Source: Gammaproteobacteria bacterium
GTDB taxonomy: Bacteria; Pseudomonadota; Gammaproteobacteria; Ga0077554; Ga007554
Length of the DNA: 64,000 bases
Reading direction: 5' to 3'
NCBI GenBank assembly: GCA_016191235.1
Contig: JACPOZ010000006.1
Coordinates: forward strand, 1-64,000
In this document: piece after piece, positions 46,426 through 56,541 of the stretch
Numbering within the stretch: position 1 is the first letter of the stretch
How the letters are laid out: every line of letters starts with the position of its first letter
Notes under the pieces: model-generated
What the model saw: the letters and a program-made list of their open reading frames with translations, nothing else
Told to the model about the DNA's origin: nothing
The model's database searches: none
Made by a program: the position numbers and the translations under genes

Positions 46426-47820
46426 TCAGACCGCCATTTGCTGTGCCATTGCATCAAGCCCTTCGCAGCCTTCCAGCACACGGTTCATTACCATGACTAT
46501 CTGTACCTCATCCAGTTGCAGCGCTTGCAAGATAGCGGGCGGCAGGTCATGGCCTTCGCCCTCGCCTATGCCGTGGGTTTTGAGCATACGGTCGGCGATT
46601 AATGCCAGGTTGGCATAGGTCGCGTGCGGGCCGACATAGGCTTCGTTATGGTGTTCACGCACCGTAACGGTGATTTCTTCGGGCAGGCGCCAGGCCCCGG
46701 TTAGCCAGGCCCCCATCTGCCCGTGATTTATGCCCAAGGTCTCGGTTTCCAGTGCGGCGATGGATTTTTCGGGGTTTTTACCCACCTGATCGTTTAATTG
46801 TAAAAACTCCTGCTTGAACAGCCCCCCCATCAGAAGGTGCCCGATGTTGTGCAGCAAGCCCGCGAGGTAGCTTAACCCGGCACGCGGCCGGATGGGTTCG
46901 GGCATGGCCTTGCCCAATGCCTGCATCAGCGCGGCACTGTAGGTGGCGTGGCGCCAGAAGGCGCTTAAACCGAGGGGGCCGTGTTGAGGGATCTTGAATG
47001 GCTTTGCCGTGGCCAGTCCCAAGGCGAGGTTGATGACCATTTCATAGCCCAGCACCCGGGCTATGGCGACTCGCACCGAATCGACGCGGCCCTGATAGCC
47101 AAAAAATGACGAGCTGGCATAGCGCATGACCTGGGCGGCCAGCGCGGGATCCATTTCGACAAGCCTGGCGAGATCCTCCGCACGTGCATTTGGGTTGGCG
47201 CTCAGTTGAATGATCTTCTGCGCCATCTCCGGCAGCGCGGGAAGTGCCCCCATGCGCTCAATGCGGTGCTTGATGTCCTGTGCACGGTCACTTTCATTCT
47301 GTGCGGCCCCTTGAGTGTCGCCGGACGCCGGAAGGCCGTCCTCACGGACTATGGGGCGCGCGAAACTGCCGCCCAGCCAGGCATTGCGCTGCATGATATG
47401 AAAGCTTTTGCTGGTCACTTTGACAAGATGCGCGAGGCTGCCCGAGGTGAAACAGATATCTCCTGACTGAATCAGACTGTCGTCAATGATAGCCCGCACA
47501 CCGTAAGCCTCTCCCAACGGGGGGATGAAGCCGGGCTTGCAGTCCCGGAAAATGGCGGTGATTTGCATGTCCTGGGCAGGCTCCAGCTTGCGGTGCAGCA
47601 TCTTGCAAAGGGCATCGAGATCCAGTTCATGCGTGATCGGCATGACGGCCATCACCAGTCCGATCTGGTCTTTCAGGAGCACGGTTTGCGCCAGGGAGCG
47701 CGGGGGTATTCCGGCAGCGGTGGCGGCCTCCGCAAGAGAAGTGATCGCGGGCAGGTCCAGCACGGTGTATACAATCCGGTTGTTGTCCAGGTATTGCTTT
47801 ATCGTGTACGCGATAGCCAT
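46426..47820 (-). CDS. YbaK-HDOD fusion protein
   Basis: A 464-residue two-domain protein starting at 47820, where AGAAGG precedes the ATG; the longer track ORF overlaps moeB out of frame. Residues 1-155 are a YbaK/aminoacyl-tRNA-deacylase-like domain (YLDNNRIVYTVLDLP, GFIPPLGEAYGVRAIIDD, FTSGSLAHLVKVTS). Residues about 185-400 are an HDOD domain (LPALPEMAQKIIQLSANPNA, SSFFGYQGRVDSVRVAIARV). HDOD domains act in signalling. The link to a deacylase fold suggests it senses amino-acid or tRNA state, but that is inference. Confidence 0.82.
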   Translation of the reverse strand: MAIAYTIKQYLDNNRIVYTVLDLPAITSLAEAATAAGIPPRSLAQTVLLKDQIGLVMAVMPITHELDLDALCKMLHRKLEPAQDMQITAIFRDCKPGFIPPLGEAYGVRAIIDDSLIQSGDICFTSGSLAHLVKVTSKSFHIMQRNAWLGGSFARPIVREDGLPASGDTQGAAQNESDRAQDIKHRIERMGALPALPEMAQKIIQLSANPNARAEDLARLVEMDPALAAQVMRYASSSFFGYQGRVDSVRVAIARVLGYEMVINLALGLATAKPFKIPQHGPLGLSAFWRHATYSAALMQALGKAMPEPIRPRAGLSYLAGLLHNIGHLLMGGLFKQEFLQLNDQVGKNPEKSIAALETETLGINHGQMGAWLTGAWRLPEEITVTVREHHNEAYVGPHATYANLALIADRMLKTHGIGEGEGHDLPPAILQALQLDEVQIVMVMNRVLEGCEGLDAMAQQMAV

Positions 47821-47846
47821 GCGGGTGCCTTCTCTTGCGTGGGGAA

Positions 47847-49019
47847 TCAGGATGCCGTGGCGCAGACCTGGGCGTAGTCGGTGTAACCGCTGGCGTTTGC
47901 CTCGTCGCCGCAATGGCGGCAGTCCGGGTCGCGTTTGACCTTGAATTCGTTGAAGCGTGCACCCAATGCGTCGTAATAGAGCATCCTGCCCACCAGCGGC
48001 TCGCCGATGTTGAGCAGAATTTTGAGTGCCTCGACTGCCTGCAGCACGCCGATCACGCCCGGCATGACGCCCAGCACGCCAATCTCGGAGCAGGACGGCG
48101 CCATTTCGGCGGGCGGCGGTTCGGGAAACATGCAGCGGTAACATCCGCCGCGCTGTTTTTCATAGCCCGGCCAGAACACCGTTACTTGGCCCTCGAAGCG
48201 ATACACCGCGCCATGCACATTGGGGATGCCAAGCTTGACGCAGGCATCGTTGATCAGGTAGCGGGTGGGCAGATTGTCCGTGCCGTCCACCACTACGTCG
48301 TATCCAGCGAGGATTTCTTCCACGTTGTGGCTGCTCAGGTGGGCCTGATAACCAACGACCTTGATCTTGGGGTTGAGGGCTTCGAGCGATTCGCGTGCCG
48401 ACTCGACCTTGGGGGTGTCAACGCGGGCTTCGGTGTGCAGGATCTGCCGCTGCAAATTGCTGCGGTCTACCACGTCATGGTCGACGATACCCAGCGTGCC
48501 GACCCCCGCCGCCGCCAGATACAGCGCAGCGGGCGAACCCAGTCCGCCGGCACCGATCAGCAGTACCTTGCTGTCCATCAGCTTGAGCTGGCCTGTCTCG
48601 CCCACTTCGGGGAGCAACAGGTGGCGCGAATAGCGTTCGCGTGCATCCGCATCCAGCGTACGGGGTGTCTCGAAGGGCAGGCCGCTATTCTTCCAGCGGT
48701 TGAAGCCGCCAGCCACCGAGCGCACGTCATTGTAGCCCAGGCGTTGCAAGGTCTCGGCAGCAAACAGCGAGCGCACGCCGCCGGCACACATCGTCAGGAC
48801 GGTATGGGAGGTATCGGGCACGGCCTCTTCCACGCGCAGTTCCAGGAAACCTCGCCCCAGGCGCAACGCCCCCTTGGGGCTGCCCTGCGCGATTTCGTCC
48901 GCCTCGCGCACGTCGACCAAGACCGCGCCCTTGCTTTGCAGGGCCAGCGCCTCTTCAGGCGTGATCTCGGGAATGGTGGCTTTCAGCTCGGCCAGGCGAC
49001 GGTCTTTGGCTTTCATCAT
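47847..49019 (-). CDS. moeB: rhodanese-ThiF fusion, MoeB/ThiF-type adenylyltransferase
   Basis: A 390-residue E1-like enzyme that adenylates a ubiquitin-like sulfur carrier such as MoaD or ThiS. The N-terminal 110 residues form a rhodanese domain (KGAVLVDVREADEIAQGSPK, with active Cys in TMCAGGVRS). The ThiF part has the ATP site VLLIGAGGLGSPAALYLAAA and the Arg finger DRSNLQRQILH. Zinc Cys pairs are CYRCMFPEPP and CRHCGDEA. It lies 26 bases before the YbaK-HDOD gene. The symbol is by similarity. Confidence 0.85.
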   Translation of the reverse strand: MMKAKDRRLAELKATIPEITPEEALALQSKGAVLVDVREADEIAQGSPKGALRLGRGFLELRVEEAVPDTSHTVLTMCAGGVRSLFAAETLQRLGYNDVRSVAGGFNRWKNSGLPFETPRTLDADARERYSRHLLLPEVGETGQLKLMDSKVLLIGAGGLGSPAALYLAAAGVGTLGIVDHDVVDRSNLQRQILHTEARVDTPKVESARESLEALNPKIKVVGYQAHLSSHNVEEILAGYDVVVDGTDNLPTRYLINDACVKLGIPNVHGAVYRFEGQVTVFWPGYEKQRGGCYRCMFPEPPPAEMAPSCSEIGVLGVMPGVIGVLQAVEALKILLNIGEPLVGRMLYYDALGARFNEFKVKRDPDCRHCGDEANASGYTDYAQVCATAS

Positions 49020-49083
49020 AATTCTCCTAACTGGTCGGACGCATTCGGGTATATAACACGGTTGCCATATACTACCAAACTAC

Positions 49084-49185
49084 GACGCACATGGATGTGC
49101 TAGTGCCGCAAGAGGCAGGATGCCGGGAGCGGCCGACGCACATGGATGTGCTAGTGCCGCAGGAGGCAGGATGCCGGGCGCGGCC
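49084..49185. repeat. two tandem 51-bp repeats
   Basis: The unit GACGCACATGGATGTGCTAG through ATGCCGGGAGCGGCC is present at 49084-49134 and again at 49135-49185 with two changes. It lies between the RMD1-like gene end and the moeB promoter region. ACATGGATGT within the unit is itself a small palindrome. Confidence 0.8.
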
Positions 49186-49208
49186 ACGGACACTCTCCGC
49201 AACGGTTG

Positions 49209-50015
49209 TTATCCTCCGCCTGAAAACATCGTATACAGCGTCAACAGTATTTCCACTACGATCAGAATGACAATGTACCATTCCACGCGCAGGCTGCGGT
49301 TATGCTGCAACAGATCCAGCAGCGTCTCCACCGTGCGCGAGATCAGCTCCAGTTTGCGTTCCAGCGCCAGGTGGCGTTCGCGCAGTTCGTATTCATCCAC
49401 CAGCCGCAGATATAACCGGTCGAGATCAGGCCGGTCCCACAGTATCTCCGGTTTCTCTCCCATCTCGACTCGCCCCACCATCTTGTGCTGGATCAGCAAT
49501 GTACCGCCGATATGGCGCAACAACTCCTTGCTCTGGTGTCCGCCGCTGCCATCGCGCTGCAAACTGGCCGCCAAAGGTTCAATGCGGTCGAAAACACCGG
49601 CGATACTGGCCTCGTAGTGGGCAAGCACTACGCTTTTGGCGAGGATGTCCGCCACTGTTTGCAGGCGCTCGATACTGAACGCGTGGAGTGAAACCACGCC
49701 ACCTTCCACGCGTTCATCCCGCTGCGGATTGATGCTTATTTCGGCTTCTTCCGTCTCCGGCCTGACGAAAGGCTCGTTGATCAGCGGCTTCAAAAGAGAC
49801 AAAAACGAGGCCTCTTCCATGGCGTCGAGGTCAAACAAGACCACCACGCCGTAACGGAACAGCACCGCGCAACCTTGCGCGCCCGCGATCACTACCAGTG
49901 GCGCGACCGCCAGGCGCTGCGCAGCCTCTAGTGCGCGCAGATCGATACGCTCGCCTACACACAAGGCGCGCACCCTGACAGTGATTTTGCCTGCAAAGAG
50001 TGTCGGCTGCTGCAT
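49209..50015 (-). CDS. RMD1/YagE (DUF155) family protein
   Basis: A 268-residue protein of the DUF155 family, whose eukaryotic members act in mitochondria and sporulation. The middle has DLDRLYLRLVDEYELRERHL and the coiled LERKLELISRTVETLLDLLQ. The C-terminus is one membrane span with the family ending VEWYIVILIVVEILLTLYTM. It starts immediately after the stop of the sulfatase-modifying-like gene, so they form an operon. The bacterial role is not known. Confidence 0.8.
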   Translation of the reverse strand: MQQPTLFAGKITVRVRALCVGERIDLRALEAAQRLAVAPLVVIAGAQGCAVLFRYGVVVLFDLDAMEEASFLSLLKPLINEPFVRPETEEAEISINPQRDERVEGGVVSLHAFSIERLQTVADILAKSVVLAHYEASIAGVFDRIEPLAASLQRDGSGGHQSKELLRHIGGTLLIQHKMVGRVEMGEKPEILWDRPDLDRLYLRLVDEYELRERHLALERKLELISRTVETLLDLLQHNRSLRVEWYIVILIVVEILLTLYTMFSGGG

Positions 50016-51017
50016 TTAACGCACATCCTTGGCGCAACGAAAGCCCAGATCGGCGAATGCCGAATGCGGCGCCAAATAAAATCTGTACGCCCCCCGGTAA
50101 AAATGGCTGACGACGTAGTGGCCAACACCTCCCCAGCCGCCGCCCCTGACGACCTTGTTCTTGCTGCCGAACTCGGCGCTTTCATGGCGTGAGCCAGGAT
50201 AGGGTAGATACCAGTCATCCACCCATTCCATTACATTGCCTGCCATATCATGGACGCCGTATACCGATTTTCCCGATGGGTACGACCCCACGGGAGCGAC
50301 CCCCGTTTCCCAGTTATCGGCGCTCCCGGCATTAAGTTTAGAGGGTTCCCACTGGTTTCCCCAGGGATATTCCCGTCCGTCCACGCCACGCGCTGCCTTT
50401 TCCCATTCGGCCTCGGTGGGCAGCCGTTTGCCCGCCCATCTGCAGTAGTCGCGTGCATTGGGCCAGGTCACGCCGGTGACAGGCAGGTTGTCGAGGGTCT
50501 TTTGATGTTTTTCGATGGCAGTCAGCAGCGCCTCCTTGGACATCGTCCGCGTATCTATATCCAGCCGCAGTGTCTCCGCCACAAATTTTCTCAGTTTGTT
50601 CACGTCCGCACTGTCCAGGATCTCGCGGGTCAGCAGATAACCGTTTTTTTCCCACTGTGCCGGCAGCCAATAATTATTCTGAATGACAAACTCGCGGTAT
50701 TGCGTATTGGTGACTTCGAGTTTGTCGATCAGAAAGGCGGGGAGCCGTAGCTTGCGCTGTGGATGTTCGTCGAGATACCAGGGCTTTGCCGAGCCAAATT
50801 CCTTGGATTTGCCGCTGGCGTCGGTTTTGTCGCTGCCCATGATGAACTCACCGGCAGGAATGAGCGCCATATCGTGAGTGGAGGGTTGCGCCGTCCATGC
50901 TATGGCCGGGTGAACAATCAAGAATGTTAGAAGCGCCATGCCGCGTATGGAGGGCAGCAACTTCGGGCAGAATAACACGCTTGCGCAATACCGATCATGG
51001 ATGGGTTTTCTAGGCAT
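50016..51017 (-). CDS. exported formylglycine-generating-enzyme (SUMF1) domain protein
   Basis: A 333-residue protein with a signal-like segment (ALLTFLIVHPAIAWTAQP). The SUMF1/FGE fold is clear: MALIPAGEFIMGSDKTD, FLIDKLEVTNTQYREFV, GKRLPTEAEWEKAARGVDGR, NVMEWVDDWYLPYPGSR and KVVRGGGWGG. No sulfatase gene is nearby, and many such proteins are not enzymes of sulfatase maturation. The start codon is uncertain; an inner Met near residue 27 is also possible. It is directly followed by the RMD1-like gene. Confidence 0.8.
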   Translation of the reverse strand: MPRKPIHDRYCASVLFCPKLLPSIRGMALLTFLIVHPAIAWTAQPSTHDMALIPAGEFIMGSDKTDASGKSKEFGSAKPWYLDEHPQRKLRLPAFLIDKLEVTNTQYREFVIQNNYWLPAQWEKNGYLLTREILDSADVNKLRKFVAETLRLDIDTRTMSKEALLTAIEKHQKTLDNLPVTGVTWPNARDYCRWAGKRLPTEAEWEKAARGVDGREYPWGNQWEPSKLNAGSADNWETGVAPVGSYPSGKSVYGVHDMAGNVMEWVDDWYLPYPGSRHESAEFGSKNKVVRGGGWGGVGHYVVSHFYRGAYRFYLAPHSAFADLGFRCAKDVR

Positions 51018-51101
51018 TTTGCTCTATCTGGTTGACAATAAATCATTTTTTTTTTGATAAAATATTACCATATGCTTCCTCCAGCAAGGGGAAGCCCGCT
51101 T

Positions 51102-51273
51102 AGAACCTGTTTACAATCTCGCTGAAGGGCGCATCGCGGCGTTACCCTGTATATCGTGGCCCCCTCAATTGCTCACATACTCCGTGTATGCTGCGCTTTT
51201 TCGGGGGATTTTGCCTTGCGCTGGGAACCCTTCGCTTGCGCTCTTCCCTTGATCGAGATTGTAAACAGGTTCT
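51102..51273 (-). repeat. structured palindromic element, copy 1
   Basis: Perfect 20-base ends AGAACCTGTTTACAATCTCG at 51102-51121 and 51254-51273. Read on the minus strand it has the same core as copies at 59184 and 60524: GGGAAGAGCGCAAGCGAAGG, a CATAC...GTATG hairpin, and AACGCCGCGATGCGCC. Its right end supplies the last base of the TAA stop of the LysR gene. Confidence 0.8.
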
Positions 51274-52193
51274 TAAATCCACTCTTCCCCGAGGAATCTG
51301 GCCAGCAATGCCGGATCTTCCATCCGATCCAGAAACCATATCAAGGCATTCCCCTCTCGCGCATTGCGCCAGGCGATAAACAGCCGTGGCTCGGGCACTG
51401 GGCAGGCTACTTCCTTGATGATCAGGCGCCCCGCCGCGAGATCGTCCTTGATCATCGTGCGTGGCACAAAGCCGACGCCCAGGCCCATGCGGTGCGCCTC
51501 CAGTTTGGCGCGCATGTCCGGCACGGTGAGGACATCCTGGCCGGAGAGCAGGTACGAGGTGCGCGGGGGGATGTTACGCGAGCTGTCGGCGGCGGCGATG
51601 GCGCGATAGCGCAGGATCTCGTCGCTGGTCAGCGGTGCGGAACTGCCGGCCAGCGGATGGTCGGGCGTGACGACAAACACGAACGCCATCTCGCCCAGCG
51701 CGCGCGTGGCATATCCGCCGCCCGCCGGACCTTCGCCGCTCACCCCAATGGCAAGGTCGGCGCGCCCTGCCGCCAGCGCGTCCCAGGTGCCTCCGAAGAC
51801 CTCCGTGATAATGCGCAGCCGGGTGCCGTGGTTCTCCGCGTAAAATGCGGCGACCAGAGGGTAAATTCTGGTGAGCGGTATCAGGTCGTCGACGGCGATG
51901 GCCAACTCGACTTCCCAGCCCGTCGCCACACGCTTGACGCTGTGCTCAAGCTCGGCGGCGGCACGCAGCAAATGGCGGCCATCCTGCAGCAGCTTTTCTC
52001 CCGCCGAGGTCAATTTGGCGCGGTGGCCGCTACGGTCAAACAGCGCAATATCGAGGTCCTGCTCCAGCTTTTGCACGGTATAGGTGATTGCCGAAGGTAC
52101 GCGGTGCAGTTCTTCGGAGGCGGCGGCAAAGCTGCCCTTGCGCGCGATGGCATCCAGCACGTAAAGGGAATCGAGAGTCAGGCGCATATTCAA
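51273..52193 (-). CDS. LysR-family regulator divergent from the RND pump
   Basis: A 306-residue LysR-type regulator. The helix-turn-helix is near the N-terminus (GSFAAASEELHRVPSAITYT), followed by the linker QKLEQDLDIALFDRSGHRAK and a periplasmic-binding-protein-like sensor (VELAIAVDDLIPLTRIYPLV, ADLAIGVSGEGPAGGG). It is divergent from the RND efflux genes across 170 bases, the usual layout for a LysR activator of a MexEF-like pump. Its inducer is unknown. The stop codon overlaps the palindromic element at 51273. Confidence 0.85.
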   Translation of the reverse strand: MNMRLTLDSLYVLDAIARKGSFAAASEELHRVPSAITYTVQKLEQDLDIALFDRSGHRAKLTSAGEKLLQDGRHLLRAAAELEHSVKRVATGWEVELAIAVDDLIPLTRIYPLVAAFYAENHGTRLRIITEVFGGTWDALAAGRADLAIGVSGEGPAGGGYATRALGEMAFVFVVTPDHPLAGSSAPLTSDEILRYRAIAAADSSRNIPPRTSYLLSGQDVLTVPDMRAKLEAHRMGLGVGFVPRTMIKDDLAAGRLIIKEVACPVPEPRLFIAWRNAREGNALIWFLDRMEDPALLARFLGEEWI

Positions 52194-52363
52194 TGTTTAC
52201 TAAGGGATGATAAGATGGATGTAGTCTAATACCAATCTTGCCAGTGTAATATAGCGGCGTTTTTTTCCGTAGAGCCTGTTTAAGGTTTCGCGAAAGCAGG
52301 ACTAGCCGCTGAATAACTTTTTTCCGAGAGTATTCGGAGGTTCTTAACCGCGAGGATTTAGGG

Positions 52364-53584
52364 ATGACCCTGCCAAAGAAGCCCAGCGTGAAATTTTTTC
52401 CAGTGTTGACGACTACGCGCAGCAGGCGCTGGGCCAGCGCATTACTTATTCTGCCGATGGCCCTGCTTGCGTCGGCGTGCCGTAATCCTGAAACCCAGGC
52501 GCCACCGCCTCCTCCGCCGCCACAAGTCAGCGTTGCCAGTGTGATCGAGCGGCAAGTGGCCGACTCGGATGAATTTTCTGGCCGGCTGGAGGCAGTGGAA
52601 AGCGTGCAGGTGCGTTCGCGGGTGACGGGTTACATCGAAAGCATTAGTTTTCAGCAGGGCAAGGATGTGAAAAGGGGCGAGGTGCTGTTCGTTATCGACC
52701 CCGGCCCCTATCGCGCAGACTTGAACCGCGCCGAAGCGGAGCTGGCGCGCTCCCTTGCCCAAGCGGAGCTTGATAAAAGCCAGCTTGCGCGCGCGGAGAA
52801 ACTGCTTCAGGCGCGGATGATAGCGCAGCAGGAATATGATGACCGCGCCAGCGCCCAGCACCAATCGGAAGCGAGCGTGCGTGCGGCAAAGGCCGCAGTT
52901 GATCTGGCGCGCCTGAATCTCGCGTATACCCGTGTCACGTCACCTATCAGCGGCCGCACCGGGCGTGCCGAAGTGACCACCGGCAACCTTGTCACGGGTG
53001 GTGATGCAGGCGCGACAGTGCTGACCACGGTGGTGTCGCATGATCCCATTTATGCCTACTTTGAAGGCGATGAACATGCCTACCTCAAATATGCCGCAGC
53101 AACGAAAAAGACGGCACGCAACCCGGTATCCATGGGGCTGAGCAACGAGCAAGGCTACCCGCACCAAGGGTACCTGGACTTCATCGACAACCGGCTTGAT
53201 CCTGCAACAGGCACGATTCGTATCAGAGCGGTTTTTGACAACAAGCAGGGACTGTTCACGCCAGGACTGTTTGCCCGCCTTAAACTGGGCGGCGGCCGCT
53301 ATAACGCGGTATTGATTGATGACCGCGCGGTGGGTACGGATCAAAGCAAAAAGTTTGTGATGGTGCTCGGGTCGGATAACAAGGCGAACTATCGCCCGGT
53401 GACGCTGGGGCCGGTGGCCGATGGCCTGAGAGTAGTCAGAGAGGGACTCAAGGCGGGCGAAGTGATCGTCGTGGATGGGTTGCAGAGGGTGCGTCCCGGG
53501 GCCGTCGTAACGCCACAGAAGGTGCCGATGGAGAAACCGCCCGCGAACAGCCAGGCGAGTTCCGCGCAGCCACAGCATAACTAG
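52364..53584 (+). CDS. RND efflux periplasmic adaptor lipoprotein (MexE-like)
   Basis: A 406-residue membrane-fusion protein linking an RND pump to an outer-membrane channel. The lipobox is LLASACRN. A Pro run (APPPPPPPPQVSVASV) precedes the barrel-sandwich parts (GRLEAVESVQVRSRVTGYIE, FVIDPGPYRADLNRAEAELA), the helical hairpin and TYRTVTSPISG-like lipoyl return (YTRVTSPISGRTGRAEVTTG). The start at 52364 has GAGG upstream. The pump gene follows after 15 bases. No outer-membrane factor gene is in the cluster. Confidence 0.92.
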   Translation: MTLPKKPSVKFFPVLTTTRSRRWASALLILPMALLASACRNPETQAPPPPPPPQVSVASVIERQVADSDEFSGRLEAVESVQVRSRVTGYIESISFQQGKDVKRGEVLFVIDPGPYRADLNRAEAELARSLAQAELDKSQLARAEKLLQARMIAQQEYDDRASAQHQSEASVRAAKAAVDLARLNLAYTRVTSPISGRTGRAEVTTGNLVTGGDAGATVLTTVVSHDPIYAYFEGDEHAYLKYAAATKKTARNPVSMGLSNEQGYPHQGYLDFIDNRLDPATGTIRIRAVFDNKQGLFTPGLFARLKLGGGRYNAVLIDDRAVGTDQSKKFVMVLGSDNKANYRPVTLGPVADGLRVVREGLKAGEVIVVDGLQRVRPGAVVTPQKVPMEKPPANSQASSAQPQHN

Positions 53585-53599
53585 CGCGAGGCTACGACC

Positions 53600-56425
53600 A
53601 TGAATTTCTCCCGATTCTTTATCGACCGCCCGATTTTTGCGGCGGTGCTGTCCATCATGGTTTTCATGGCGGGTGCTCTGGCGATTCCGCAGCTGCCATT
53701 GAGCGAATATCCCGAGGTTGTTCCGCCCTCGGTGGTGGTGCGTGCCACCTACCCCGGCGCGAATCCCAAGGTGATCGCCGAGACCGTCGCTTCGCCGCTG
53801 GAGGAGCAGATCAACGGCGTGGAAAATATGCTGTACATGTCCTCTCAGGCCAACGCCGATGGCGTGATGATGCTGACAGTAACGTTCAAGCTCGGCACAG
53901 ACATCGATACCGCGCAGGTGCAGGTGCAAAACCGTGTTTCACAGGCGCTCCCCAGGCTACCTGCGGAGGTGCGGCAGTTTGGCGTGACGACCGTCAAGAG
54001 TTCACCCGATCTCACCATGGTGGTACATCTGCTCTCGCCGGATGAGCGCTATGACGCGGTCTACTTGCGCAATTATGCGCTGCTCAACGTGAAGGACGCG
54101 CTGGCACGGGTATCGGGTGTGGGCCAAGTGCTTATATTTGGCGCGGGCGATTATTCGATGCGGGTATGGCTCGACCCACAAAAAGTGGCGGCGCGTAATC
54201 TCACCGCCAGCGATGTGGTAGCCGCAATCCGTGAGCAAAACCTGCAAGTGGCTGCCGGTGTAATCGGCGCCCCGCCCACCCCTCCGGGCGTGGATTTTCA
54301 GCTAAGCATCAACGCCGCAGGCAGACTCGTTACCGAGGAACAGTTCGGCGACATCATCATCAAGGCAACGCCTGATGGCGCCACCACCCGCTTGCGTGAT
54401 GTGGCACGCATCGAGCTGGGCGCCAGCGGCTATGCCTTGCGCAGCCTGCTCAACAATAAATCCGCCGTGGCGATTCCCATTTTCCAGGCGCCGGGATCGA
54501 ATGCGCTGGAGTTGTCCGATAATGTGCGAAAAACGATGGCGGAGCTAAAGCGCGGATTTCCGCAGGGCGTCGATTACAAAATTGTTTACGACCCCACCGT
54601 GTTCGTGCGCGACTCGATCAAGGCGGTGGTGAAAACACTGCTGGAAGCCGTGGCGCTGGTGGTGCTGGTGGTGATCCTGTTTTTGCAGACGTGGCGCGCC
54701 TCGGTGATCCCGCTGATCGCCGTGCCGGTATCGATTATCGGCACGTTTGCGCTGCTGTGGGTGTTTGGCTTTTCGATCAACACCCTGACCCTGTTTGGCC
54801 TGGTGCTTGCCATCGGCATCGTGGTGGATGACGCCATCGTGGTGGTGGAGAACGTCGAGCGCAATATCGGGCTGGGATTGAACCCGCGCGATGCAACCTA
54901 CAAGGCCATGCAGGAGGTCAGCGGCCCGATCATCGCCATCTCGCTGACCTTGTGTGCCGTGTTTGTTCCGCTGGCCTTTGTCAGCGGGTTGACGGGGCAG
55001 TTCTACAAACAGTTTTCCCTGACTATAGCGATTGCAACGGTTATTTCCGCCTTTAACTCGCTCACCCTCAGCCCGGCATTGTGCGCGCTCTTGCTGAAAT
55101 CGCACAAGGCGCCCAAGGATCGCCCGTCACGGCTGCTTGATTTTTTGTTCGGCTGGCTGTTCAGACTGTTCAACCGGACTTTCTCCAGCGCATCGAACGG
55201 CTACGTGCGCACCGTGGGCGGCGTCCTCCAGCACAAGACCATCGCCATGCTGGTGTACCTGATTCTGATCGGCGCAGCCTATGTGGTTTTTAACAAGGTG
55301 CCCGCAGGTTTTGTGCCCAGCCAGGACAAACAATATCTGGTGGGATTCGCGCAACTTCCCGATGGGGCTTCGCTGGAGCGTACCGAAGAAGTGATTCGCA
55401 AAATGTCGGACATAGGCCTTGCGCAACCCGGAGTGCGAGACTCTGTTGCCTTTCCGGGATTGTCGATCATTGGTTTTACCAACAGCCCCAGCGCGGGGGT
55501 GGTGTTTTTCGGGTTAAAGGATTTTAGCGAGCGCCAGACACCCGACCTGTCAGGGTTCGCCATTGCCGGCGCCTTGAACCAGAAGCTCTCCAGCATCCAG
55601 GGCGCCTTCATTGCAGCGTTTCCACCCCCACCGGTGATGGGCCTGGGTTCGATCGGCGGCTTCAAGATGCAAATCGAAGATCGCGCCAACCTGGGTTATG
55701 AGGAGCTGTATGGCGCCACGCAGGGATTGCTGATGAAAGCCTATCAAACGCCAAGTCTGGCGGGCCTTTTTTCAAGTTTCCAGATCAACGTGCCGCAGAT
55801 CGACGCGGACATCGATCGTATCAAAGCCAAGCGCCAGGGCGTGGCGGTCACCGATGTTTTTGACACCATGCAGATTTACCTTGGATCGTTGTATGTGAAC
55901 GATTTCAACCGCTTTGGCCGCACCTATCAGGTTATCGCCCAGGCGGACGGGCCATTCCGCTCGCACGCCGAAGATATCGCCCAACTAAAGACGCGCGGCC
56001 TGTTGTCGGCTATCGTGGGTGTTTGGCTCATGGGTAAGGACAACAACATCTTTACGCAAATGGGCTTTGTGGTGCTGGTAGGCCTGGCGTGCAAAAACGC
56101 CATCCTCATTGTCGAGTTCGCCAAGGTGCTCGAAGACCAGGGCAGAGATGCAATGACCGCCGCCCGTGAAGCCTGCCGTCTGCGTCTGCGCCCCATCCTG
56201 ATGACCTCGCTGGCCTTCATCATGGGCGTGTTTCCACTGGTGATCTCAAGCGGAGCGGGTGCGGAAATTCGCCAGGCGATGGGTATTGCGGTATTCGCCG
56301 GCATGCTGGGCGTGACCTTCTTCGGCCTGTTGTTGACGCCGGTGTTCTATGTGCTGCTAAGAGGTTGGGGTAAACAGCGTGCCGTCACTGATGCGGCGGC
56401 TGCATCCACGGACTACCCCGGATAG
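53600..56425 (+). pseudogene. RND efflux pump (MexF-like) with an internal in-frame deletion
   Basis: An inner-membrane drug/proton antiporter. The start MNFSRFFIDRPIFAAVLSIM and most of the body are typical, including the proton-relay region (VLAIGIVVDDAIVVVENVER) and GLACKNAILIVEFAK. It has 941 residues instead of about 1050. The gap is near residue 798: the sequence goes from EDIAQLKTR straight to LLSAIVGVWLMGKDNNIF, while homologues have about 110 residues between these. The lost part holds some of the porter domain and two membrane spans (TM8 and TM9). The frame is kept, so a shortened protein may be made, but transport is unlikely. Confidence 0.8.
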
Positions 56426-56541
56426 TCATGCTATTCCTGCTGGCCATTCATAAAAACTGAACAAGTAGCACAAAGTTATTTGCTATCAACCGCGAAGAGA
56501 CTGGCTTACGATGGCTTTCTGCAACACTGGAGAAACTGTAC

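Noticed and set aside
49072-49281. ORF with repeated HPASCGTSTSMCV
   Set aside because: It only translates the tandem 51-bp repeat; there is no ribosome site and no family.
51032-51063. TTGACA and TAAAAT promoter-like pair pointing to the right
   Set aside because: The spacer is 20 bases and nothing but the palindromic element and an antisense gene follows; too weak to call.
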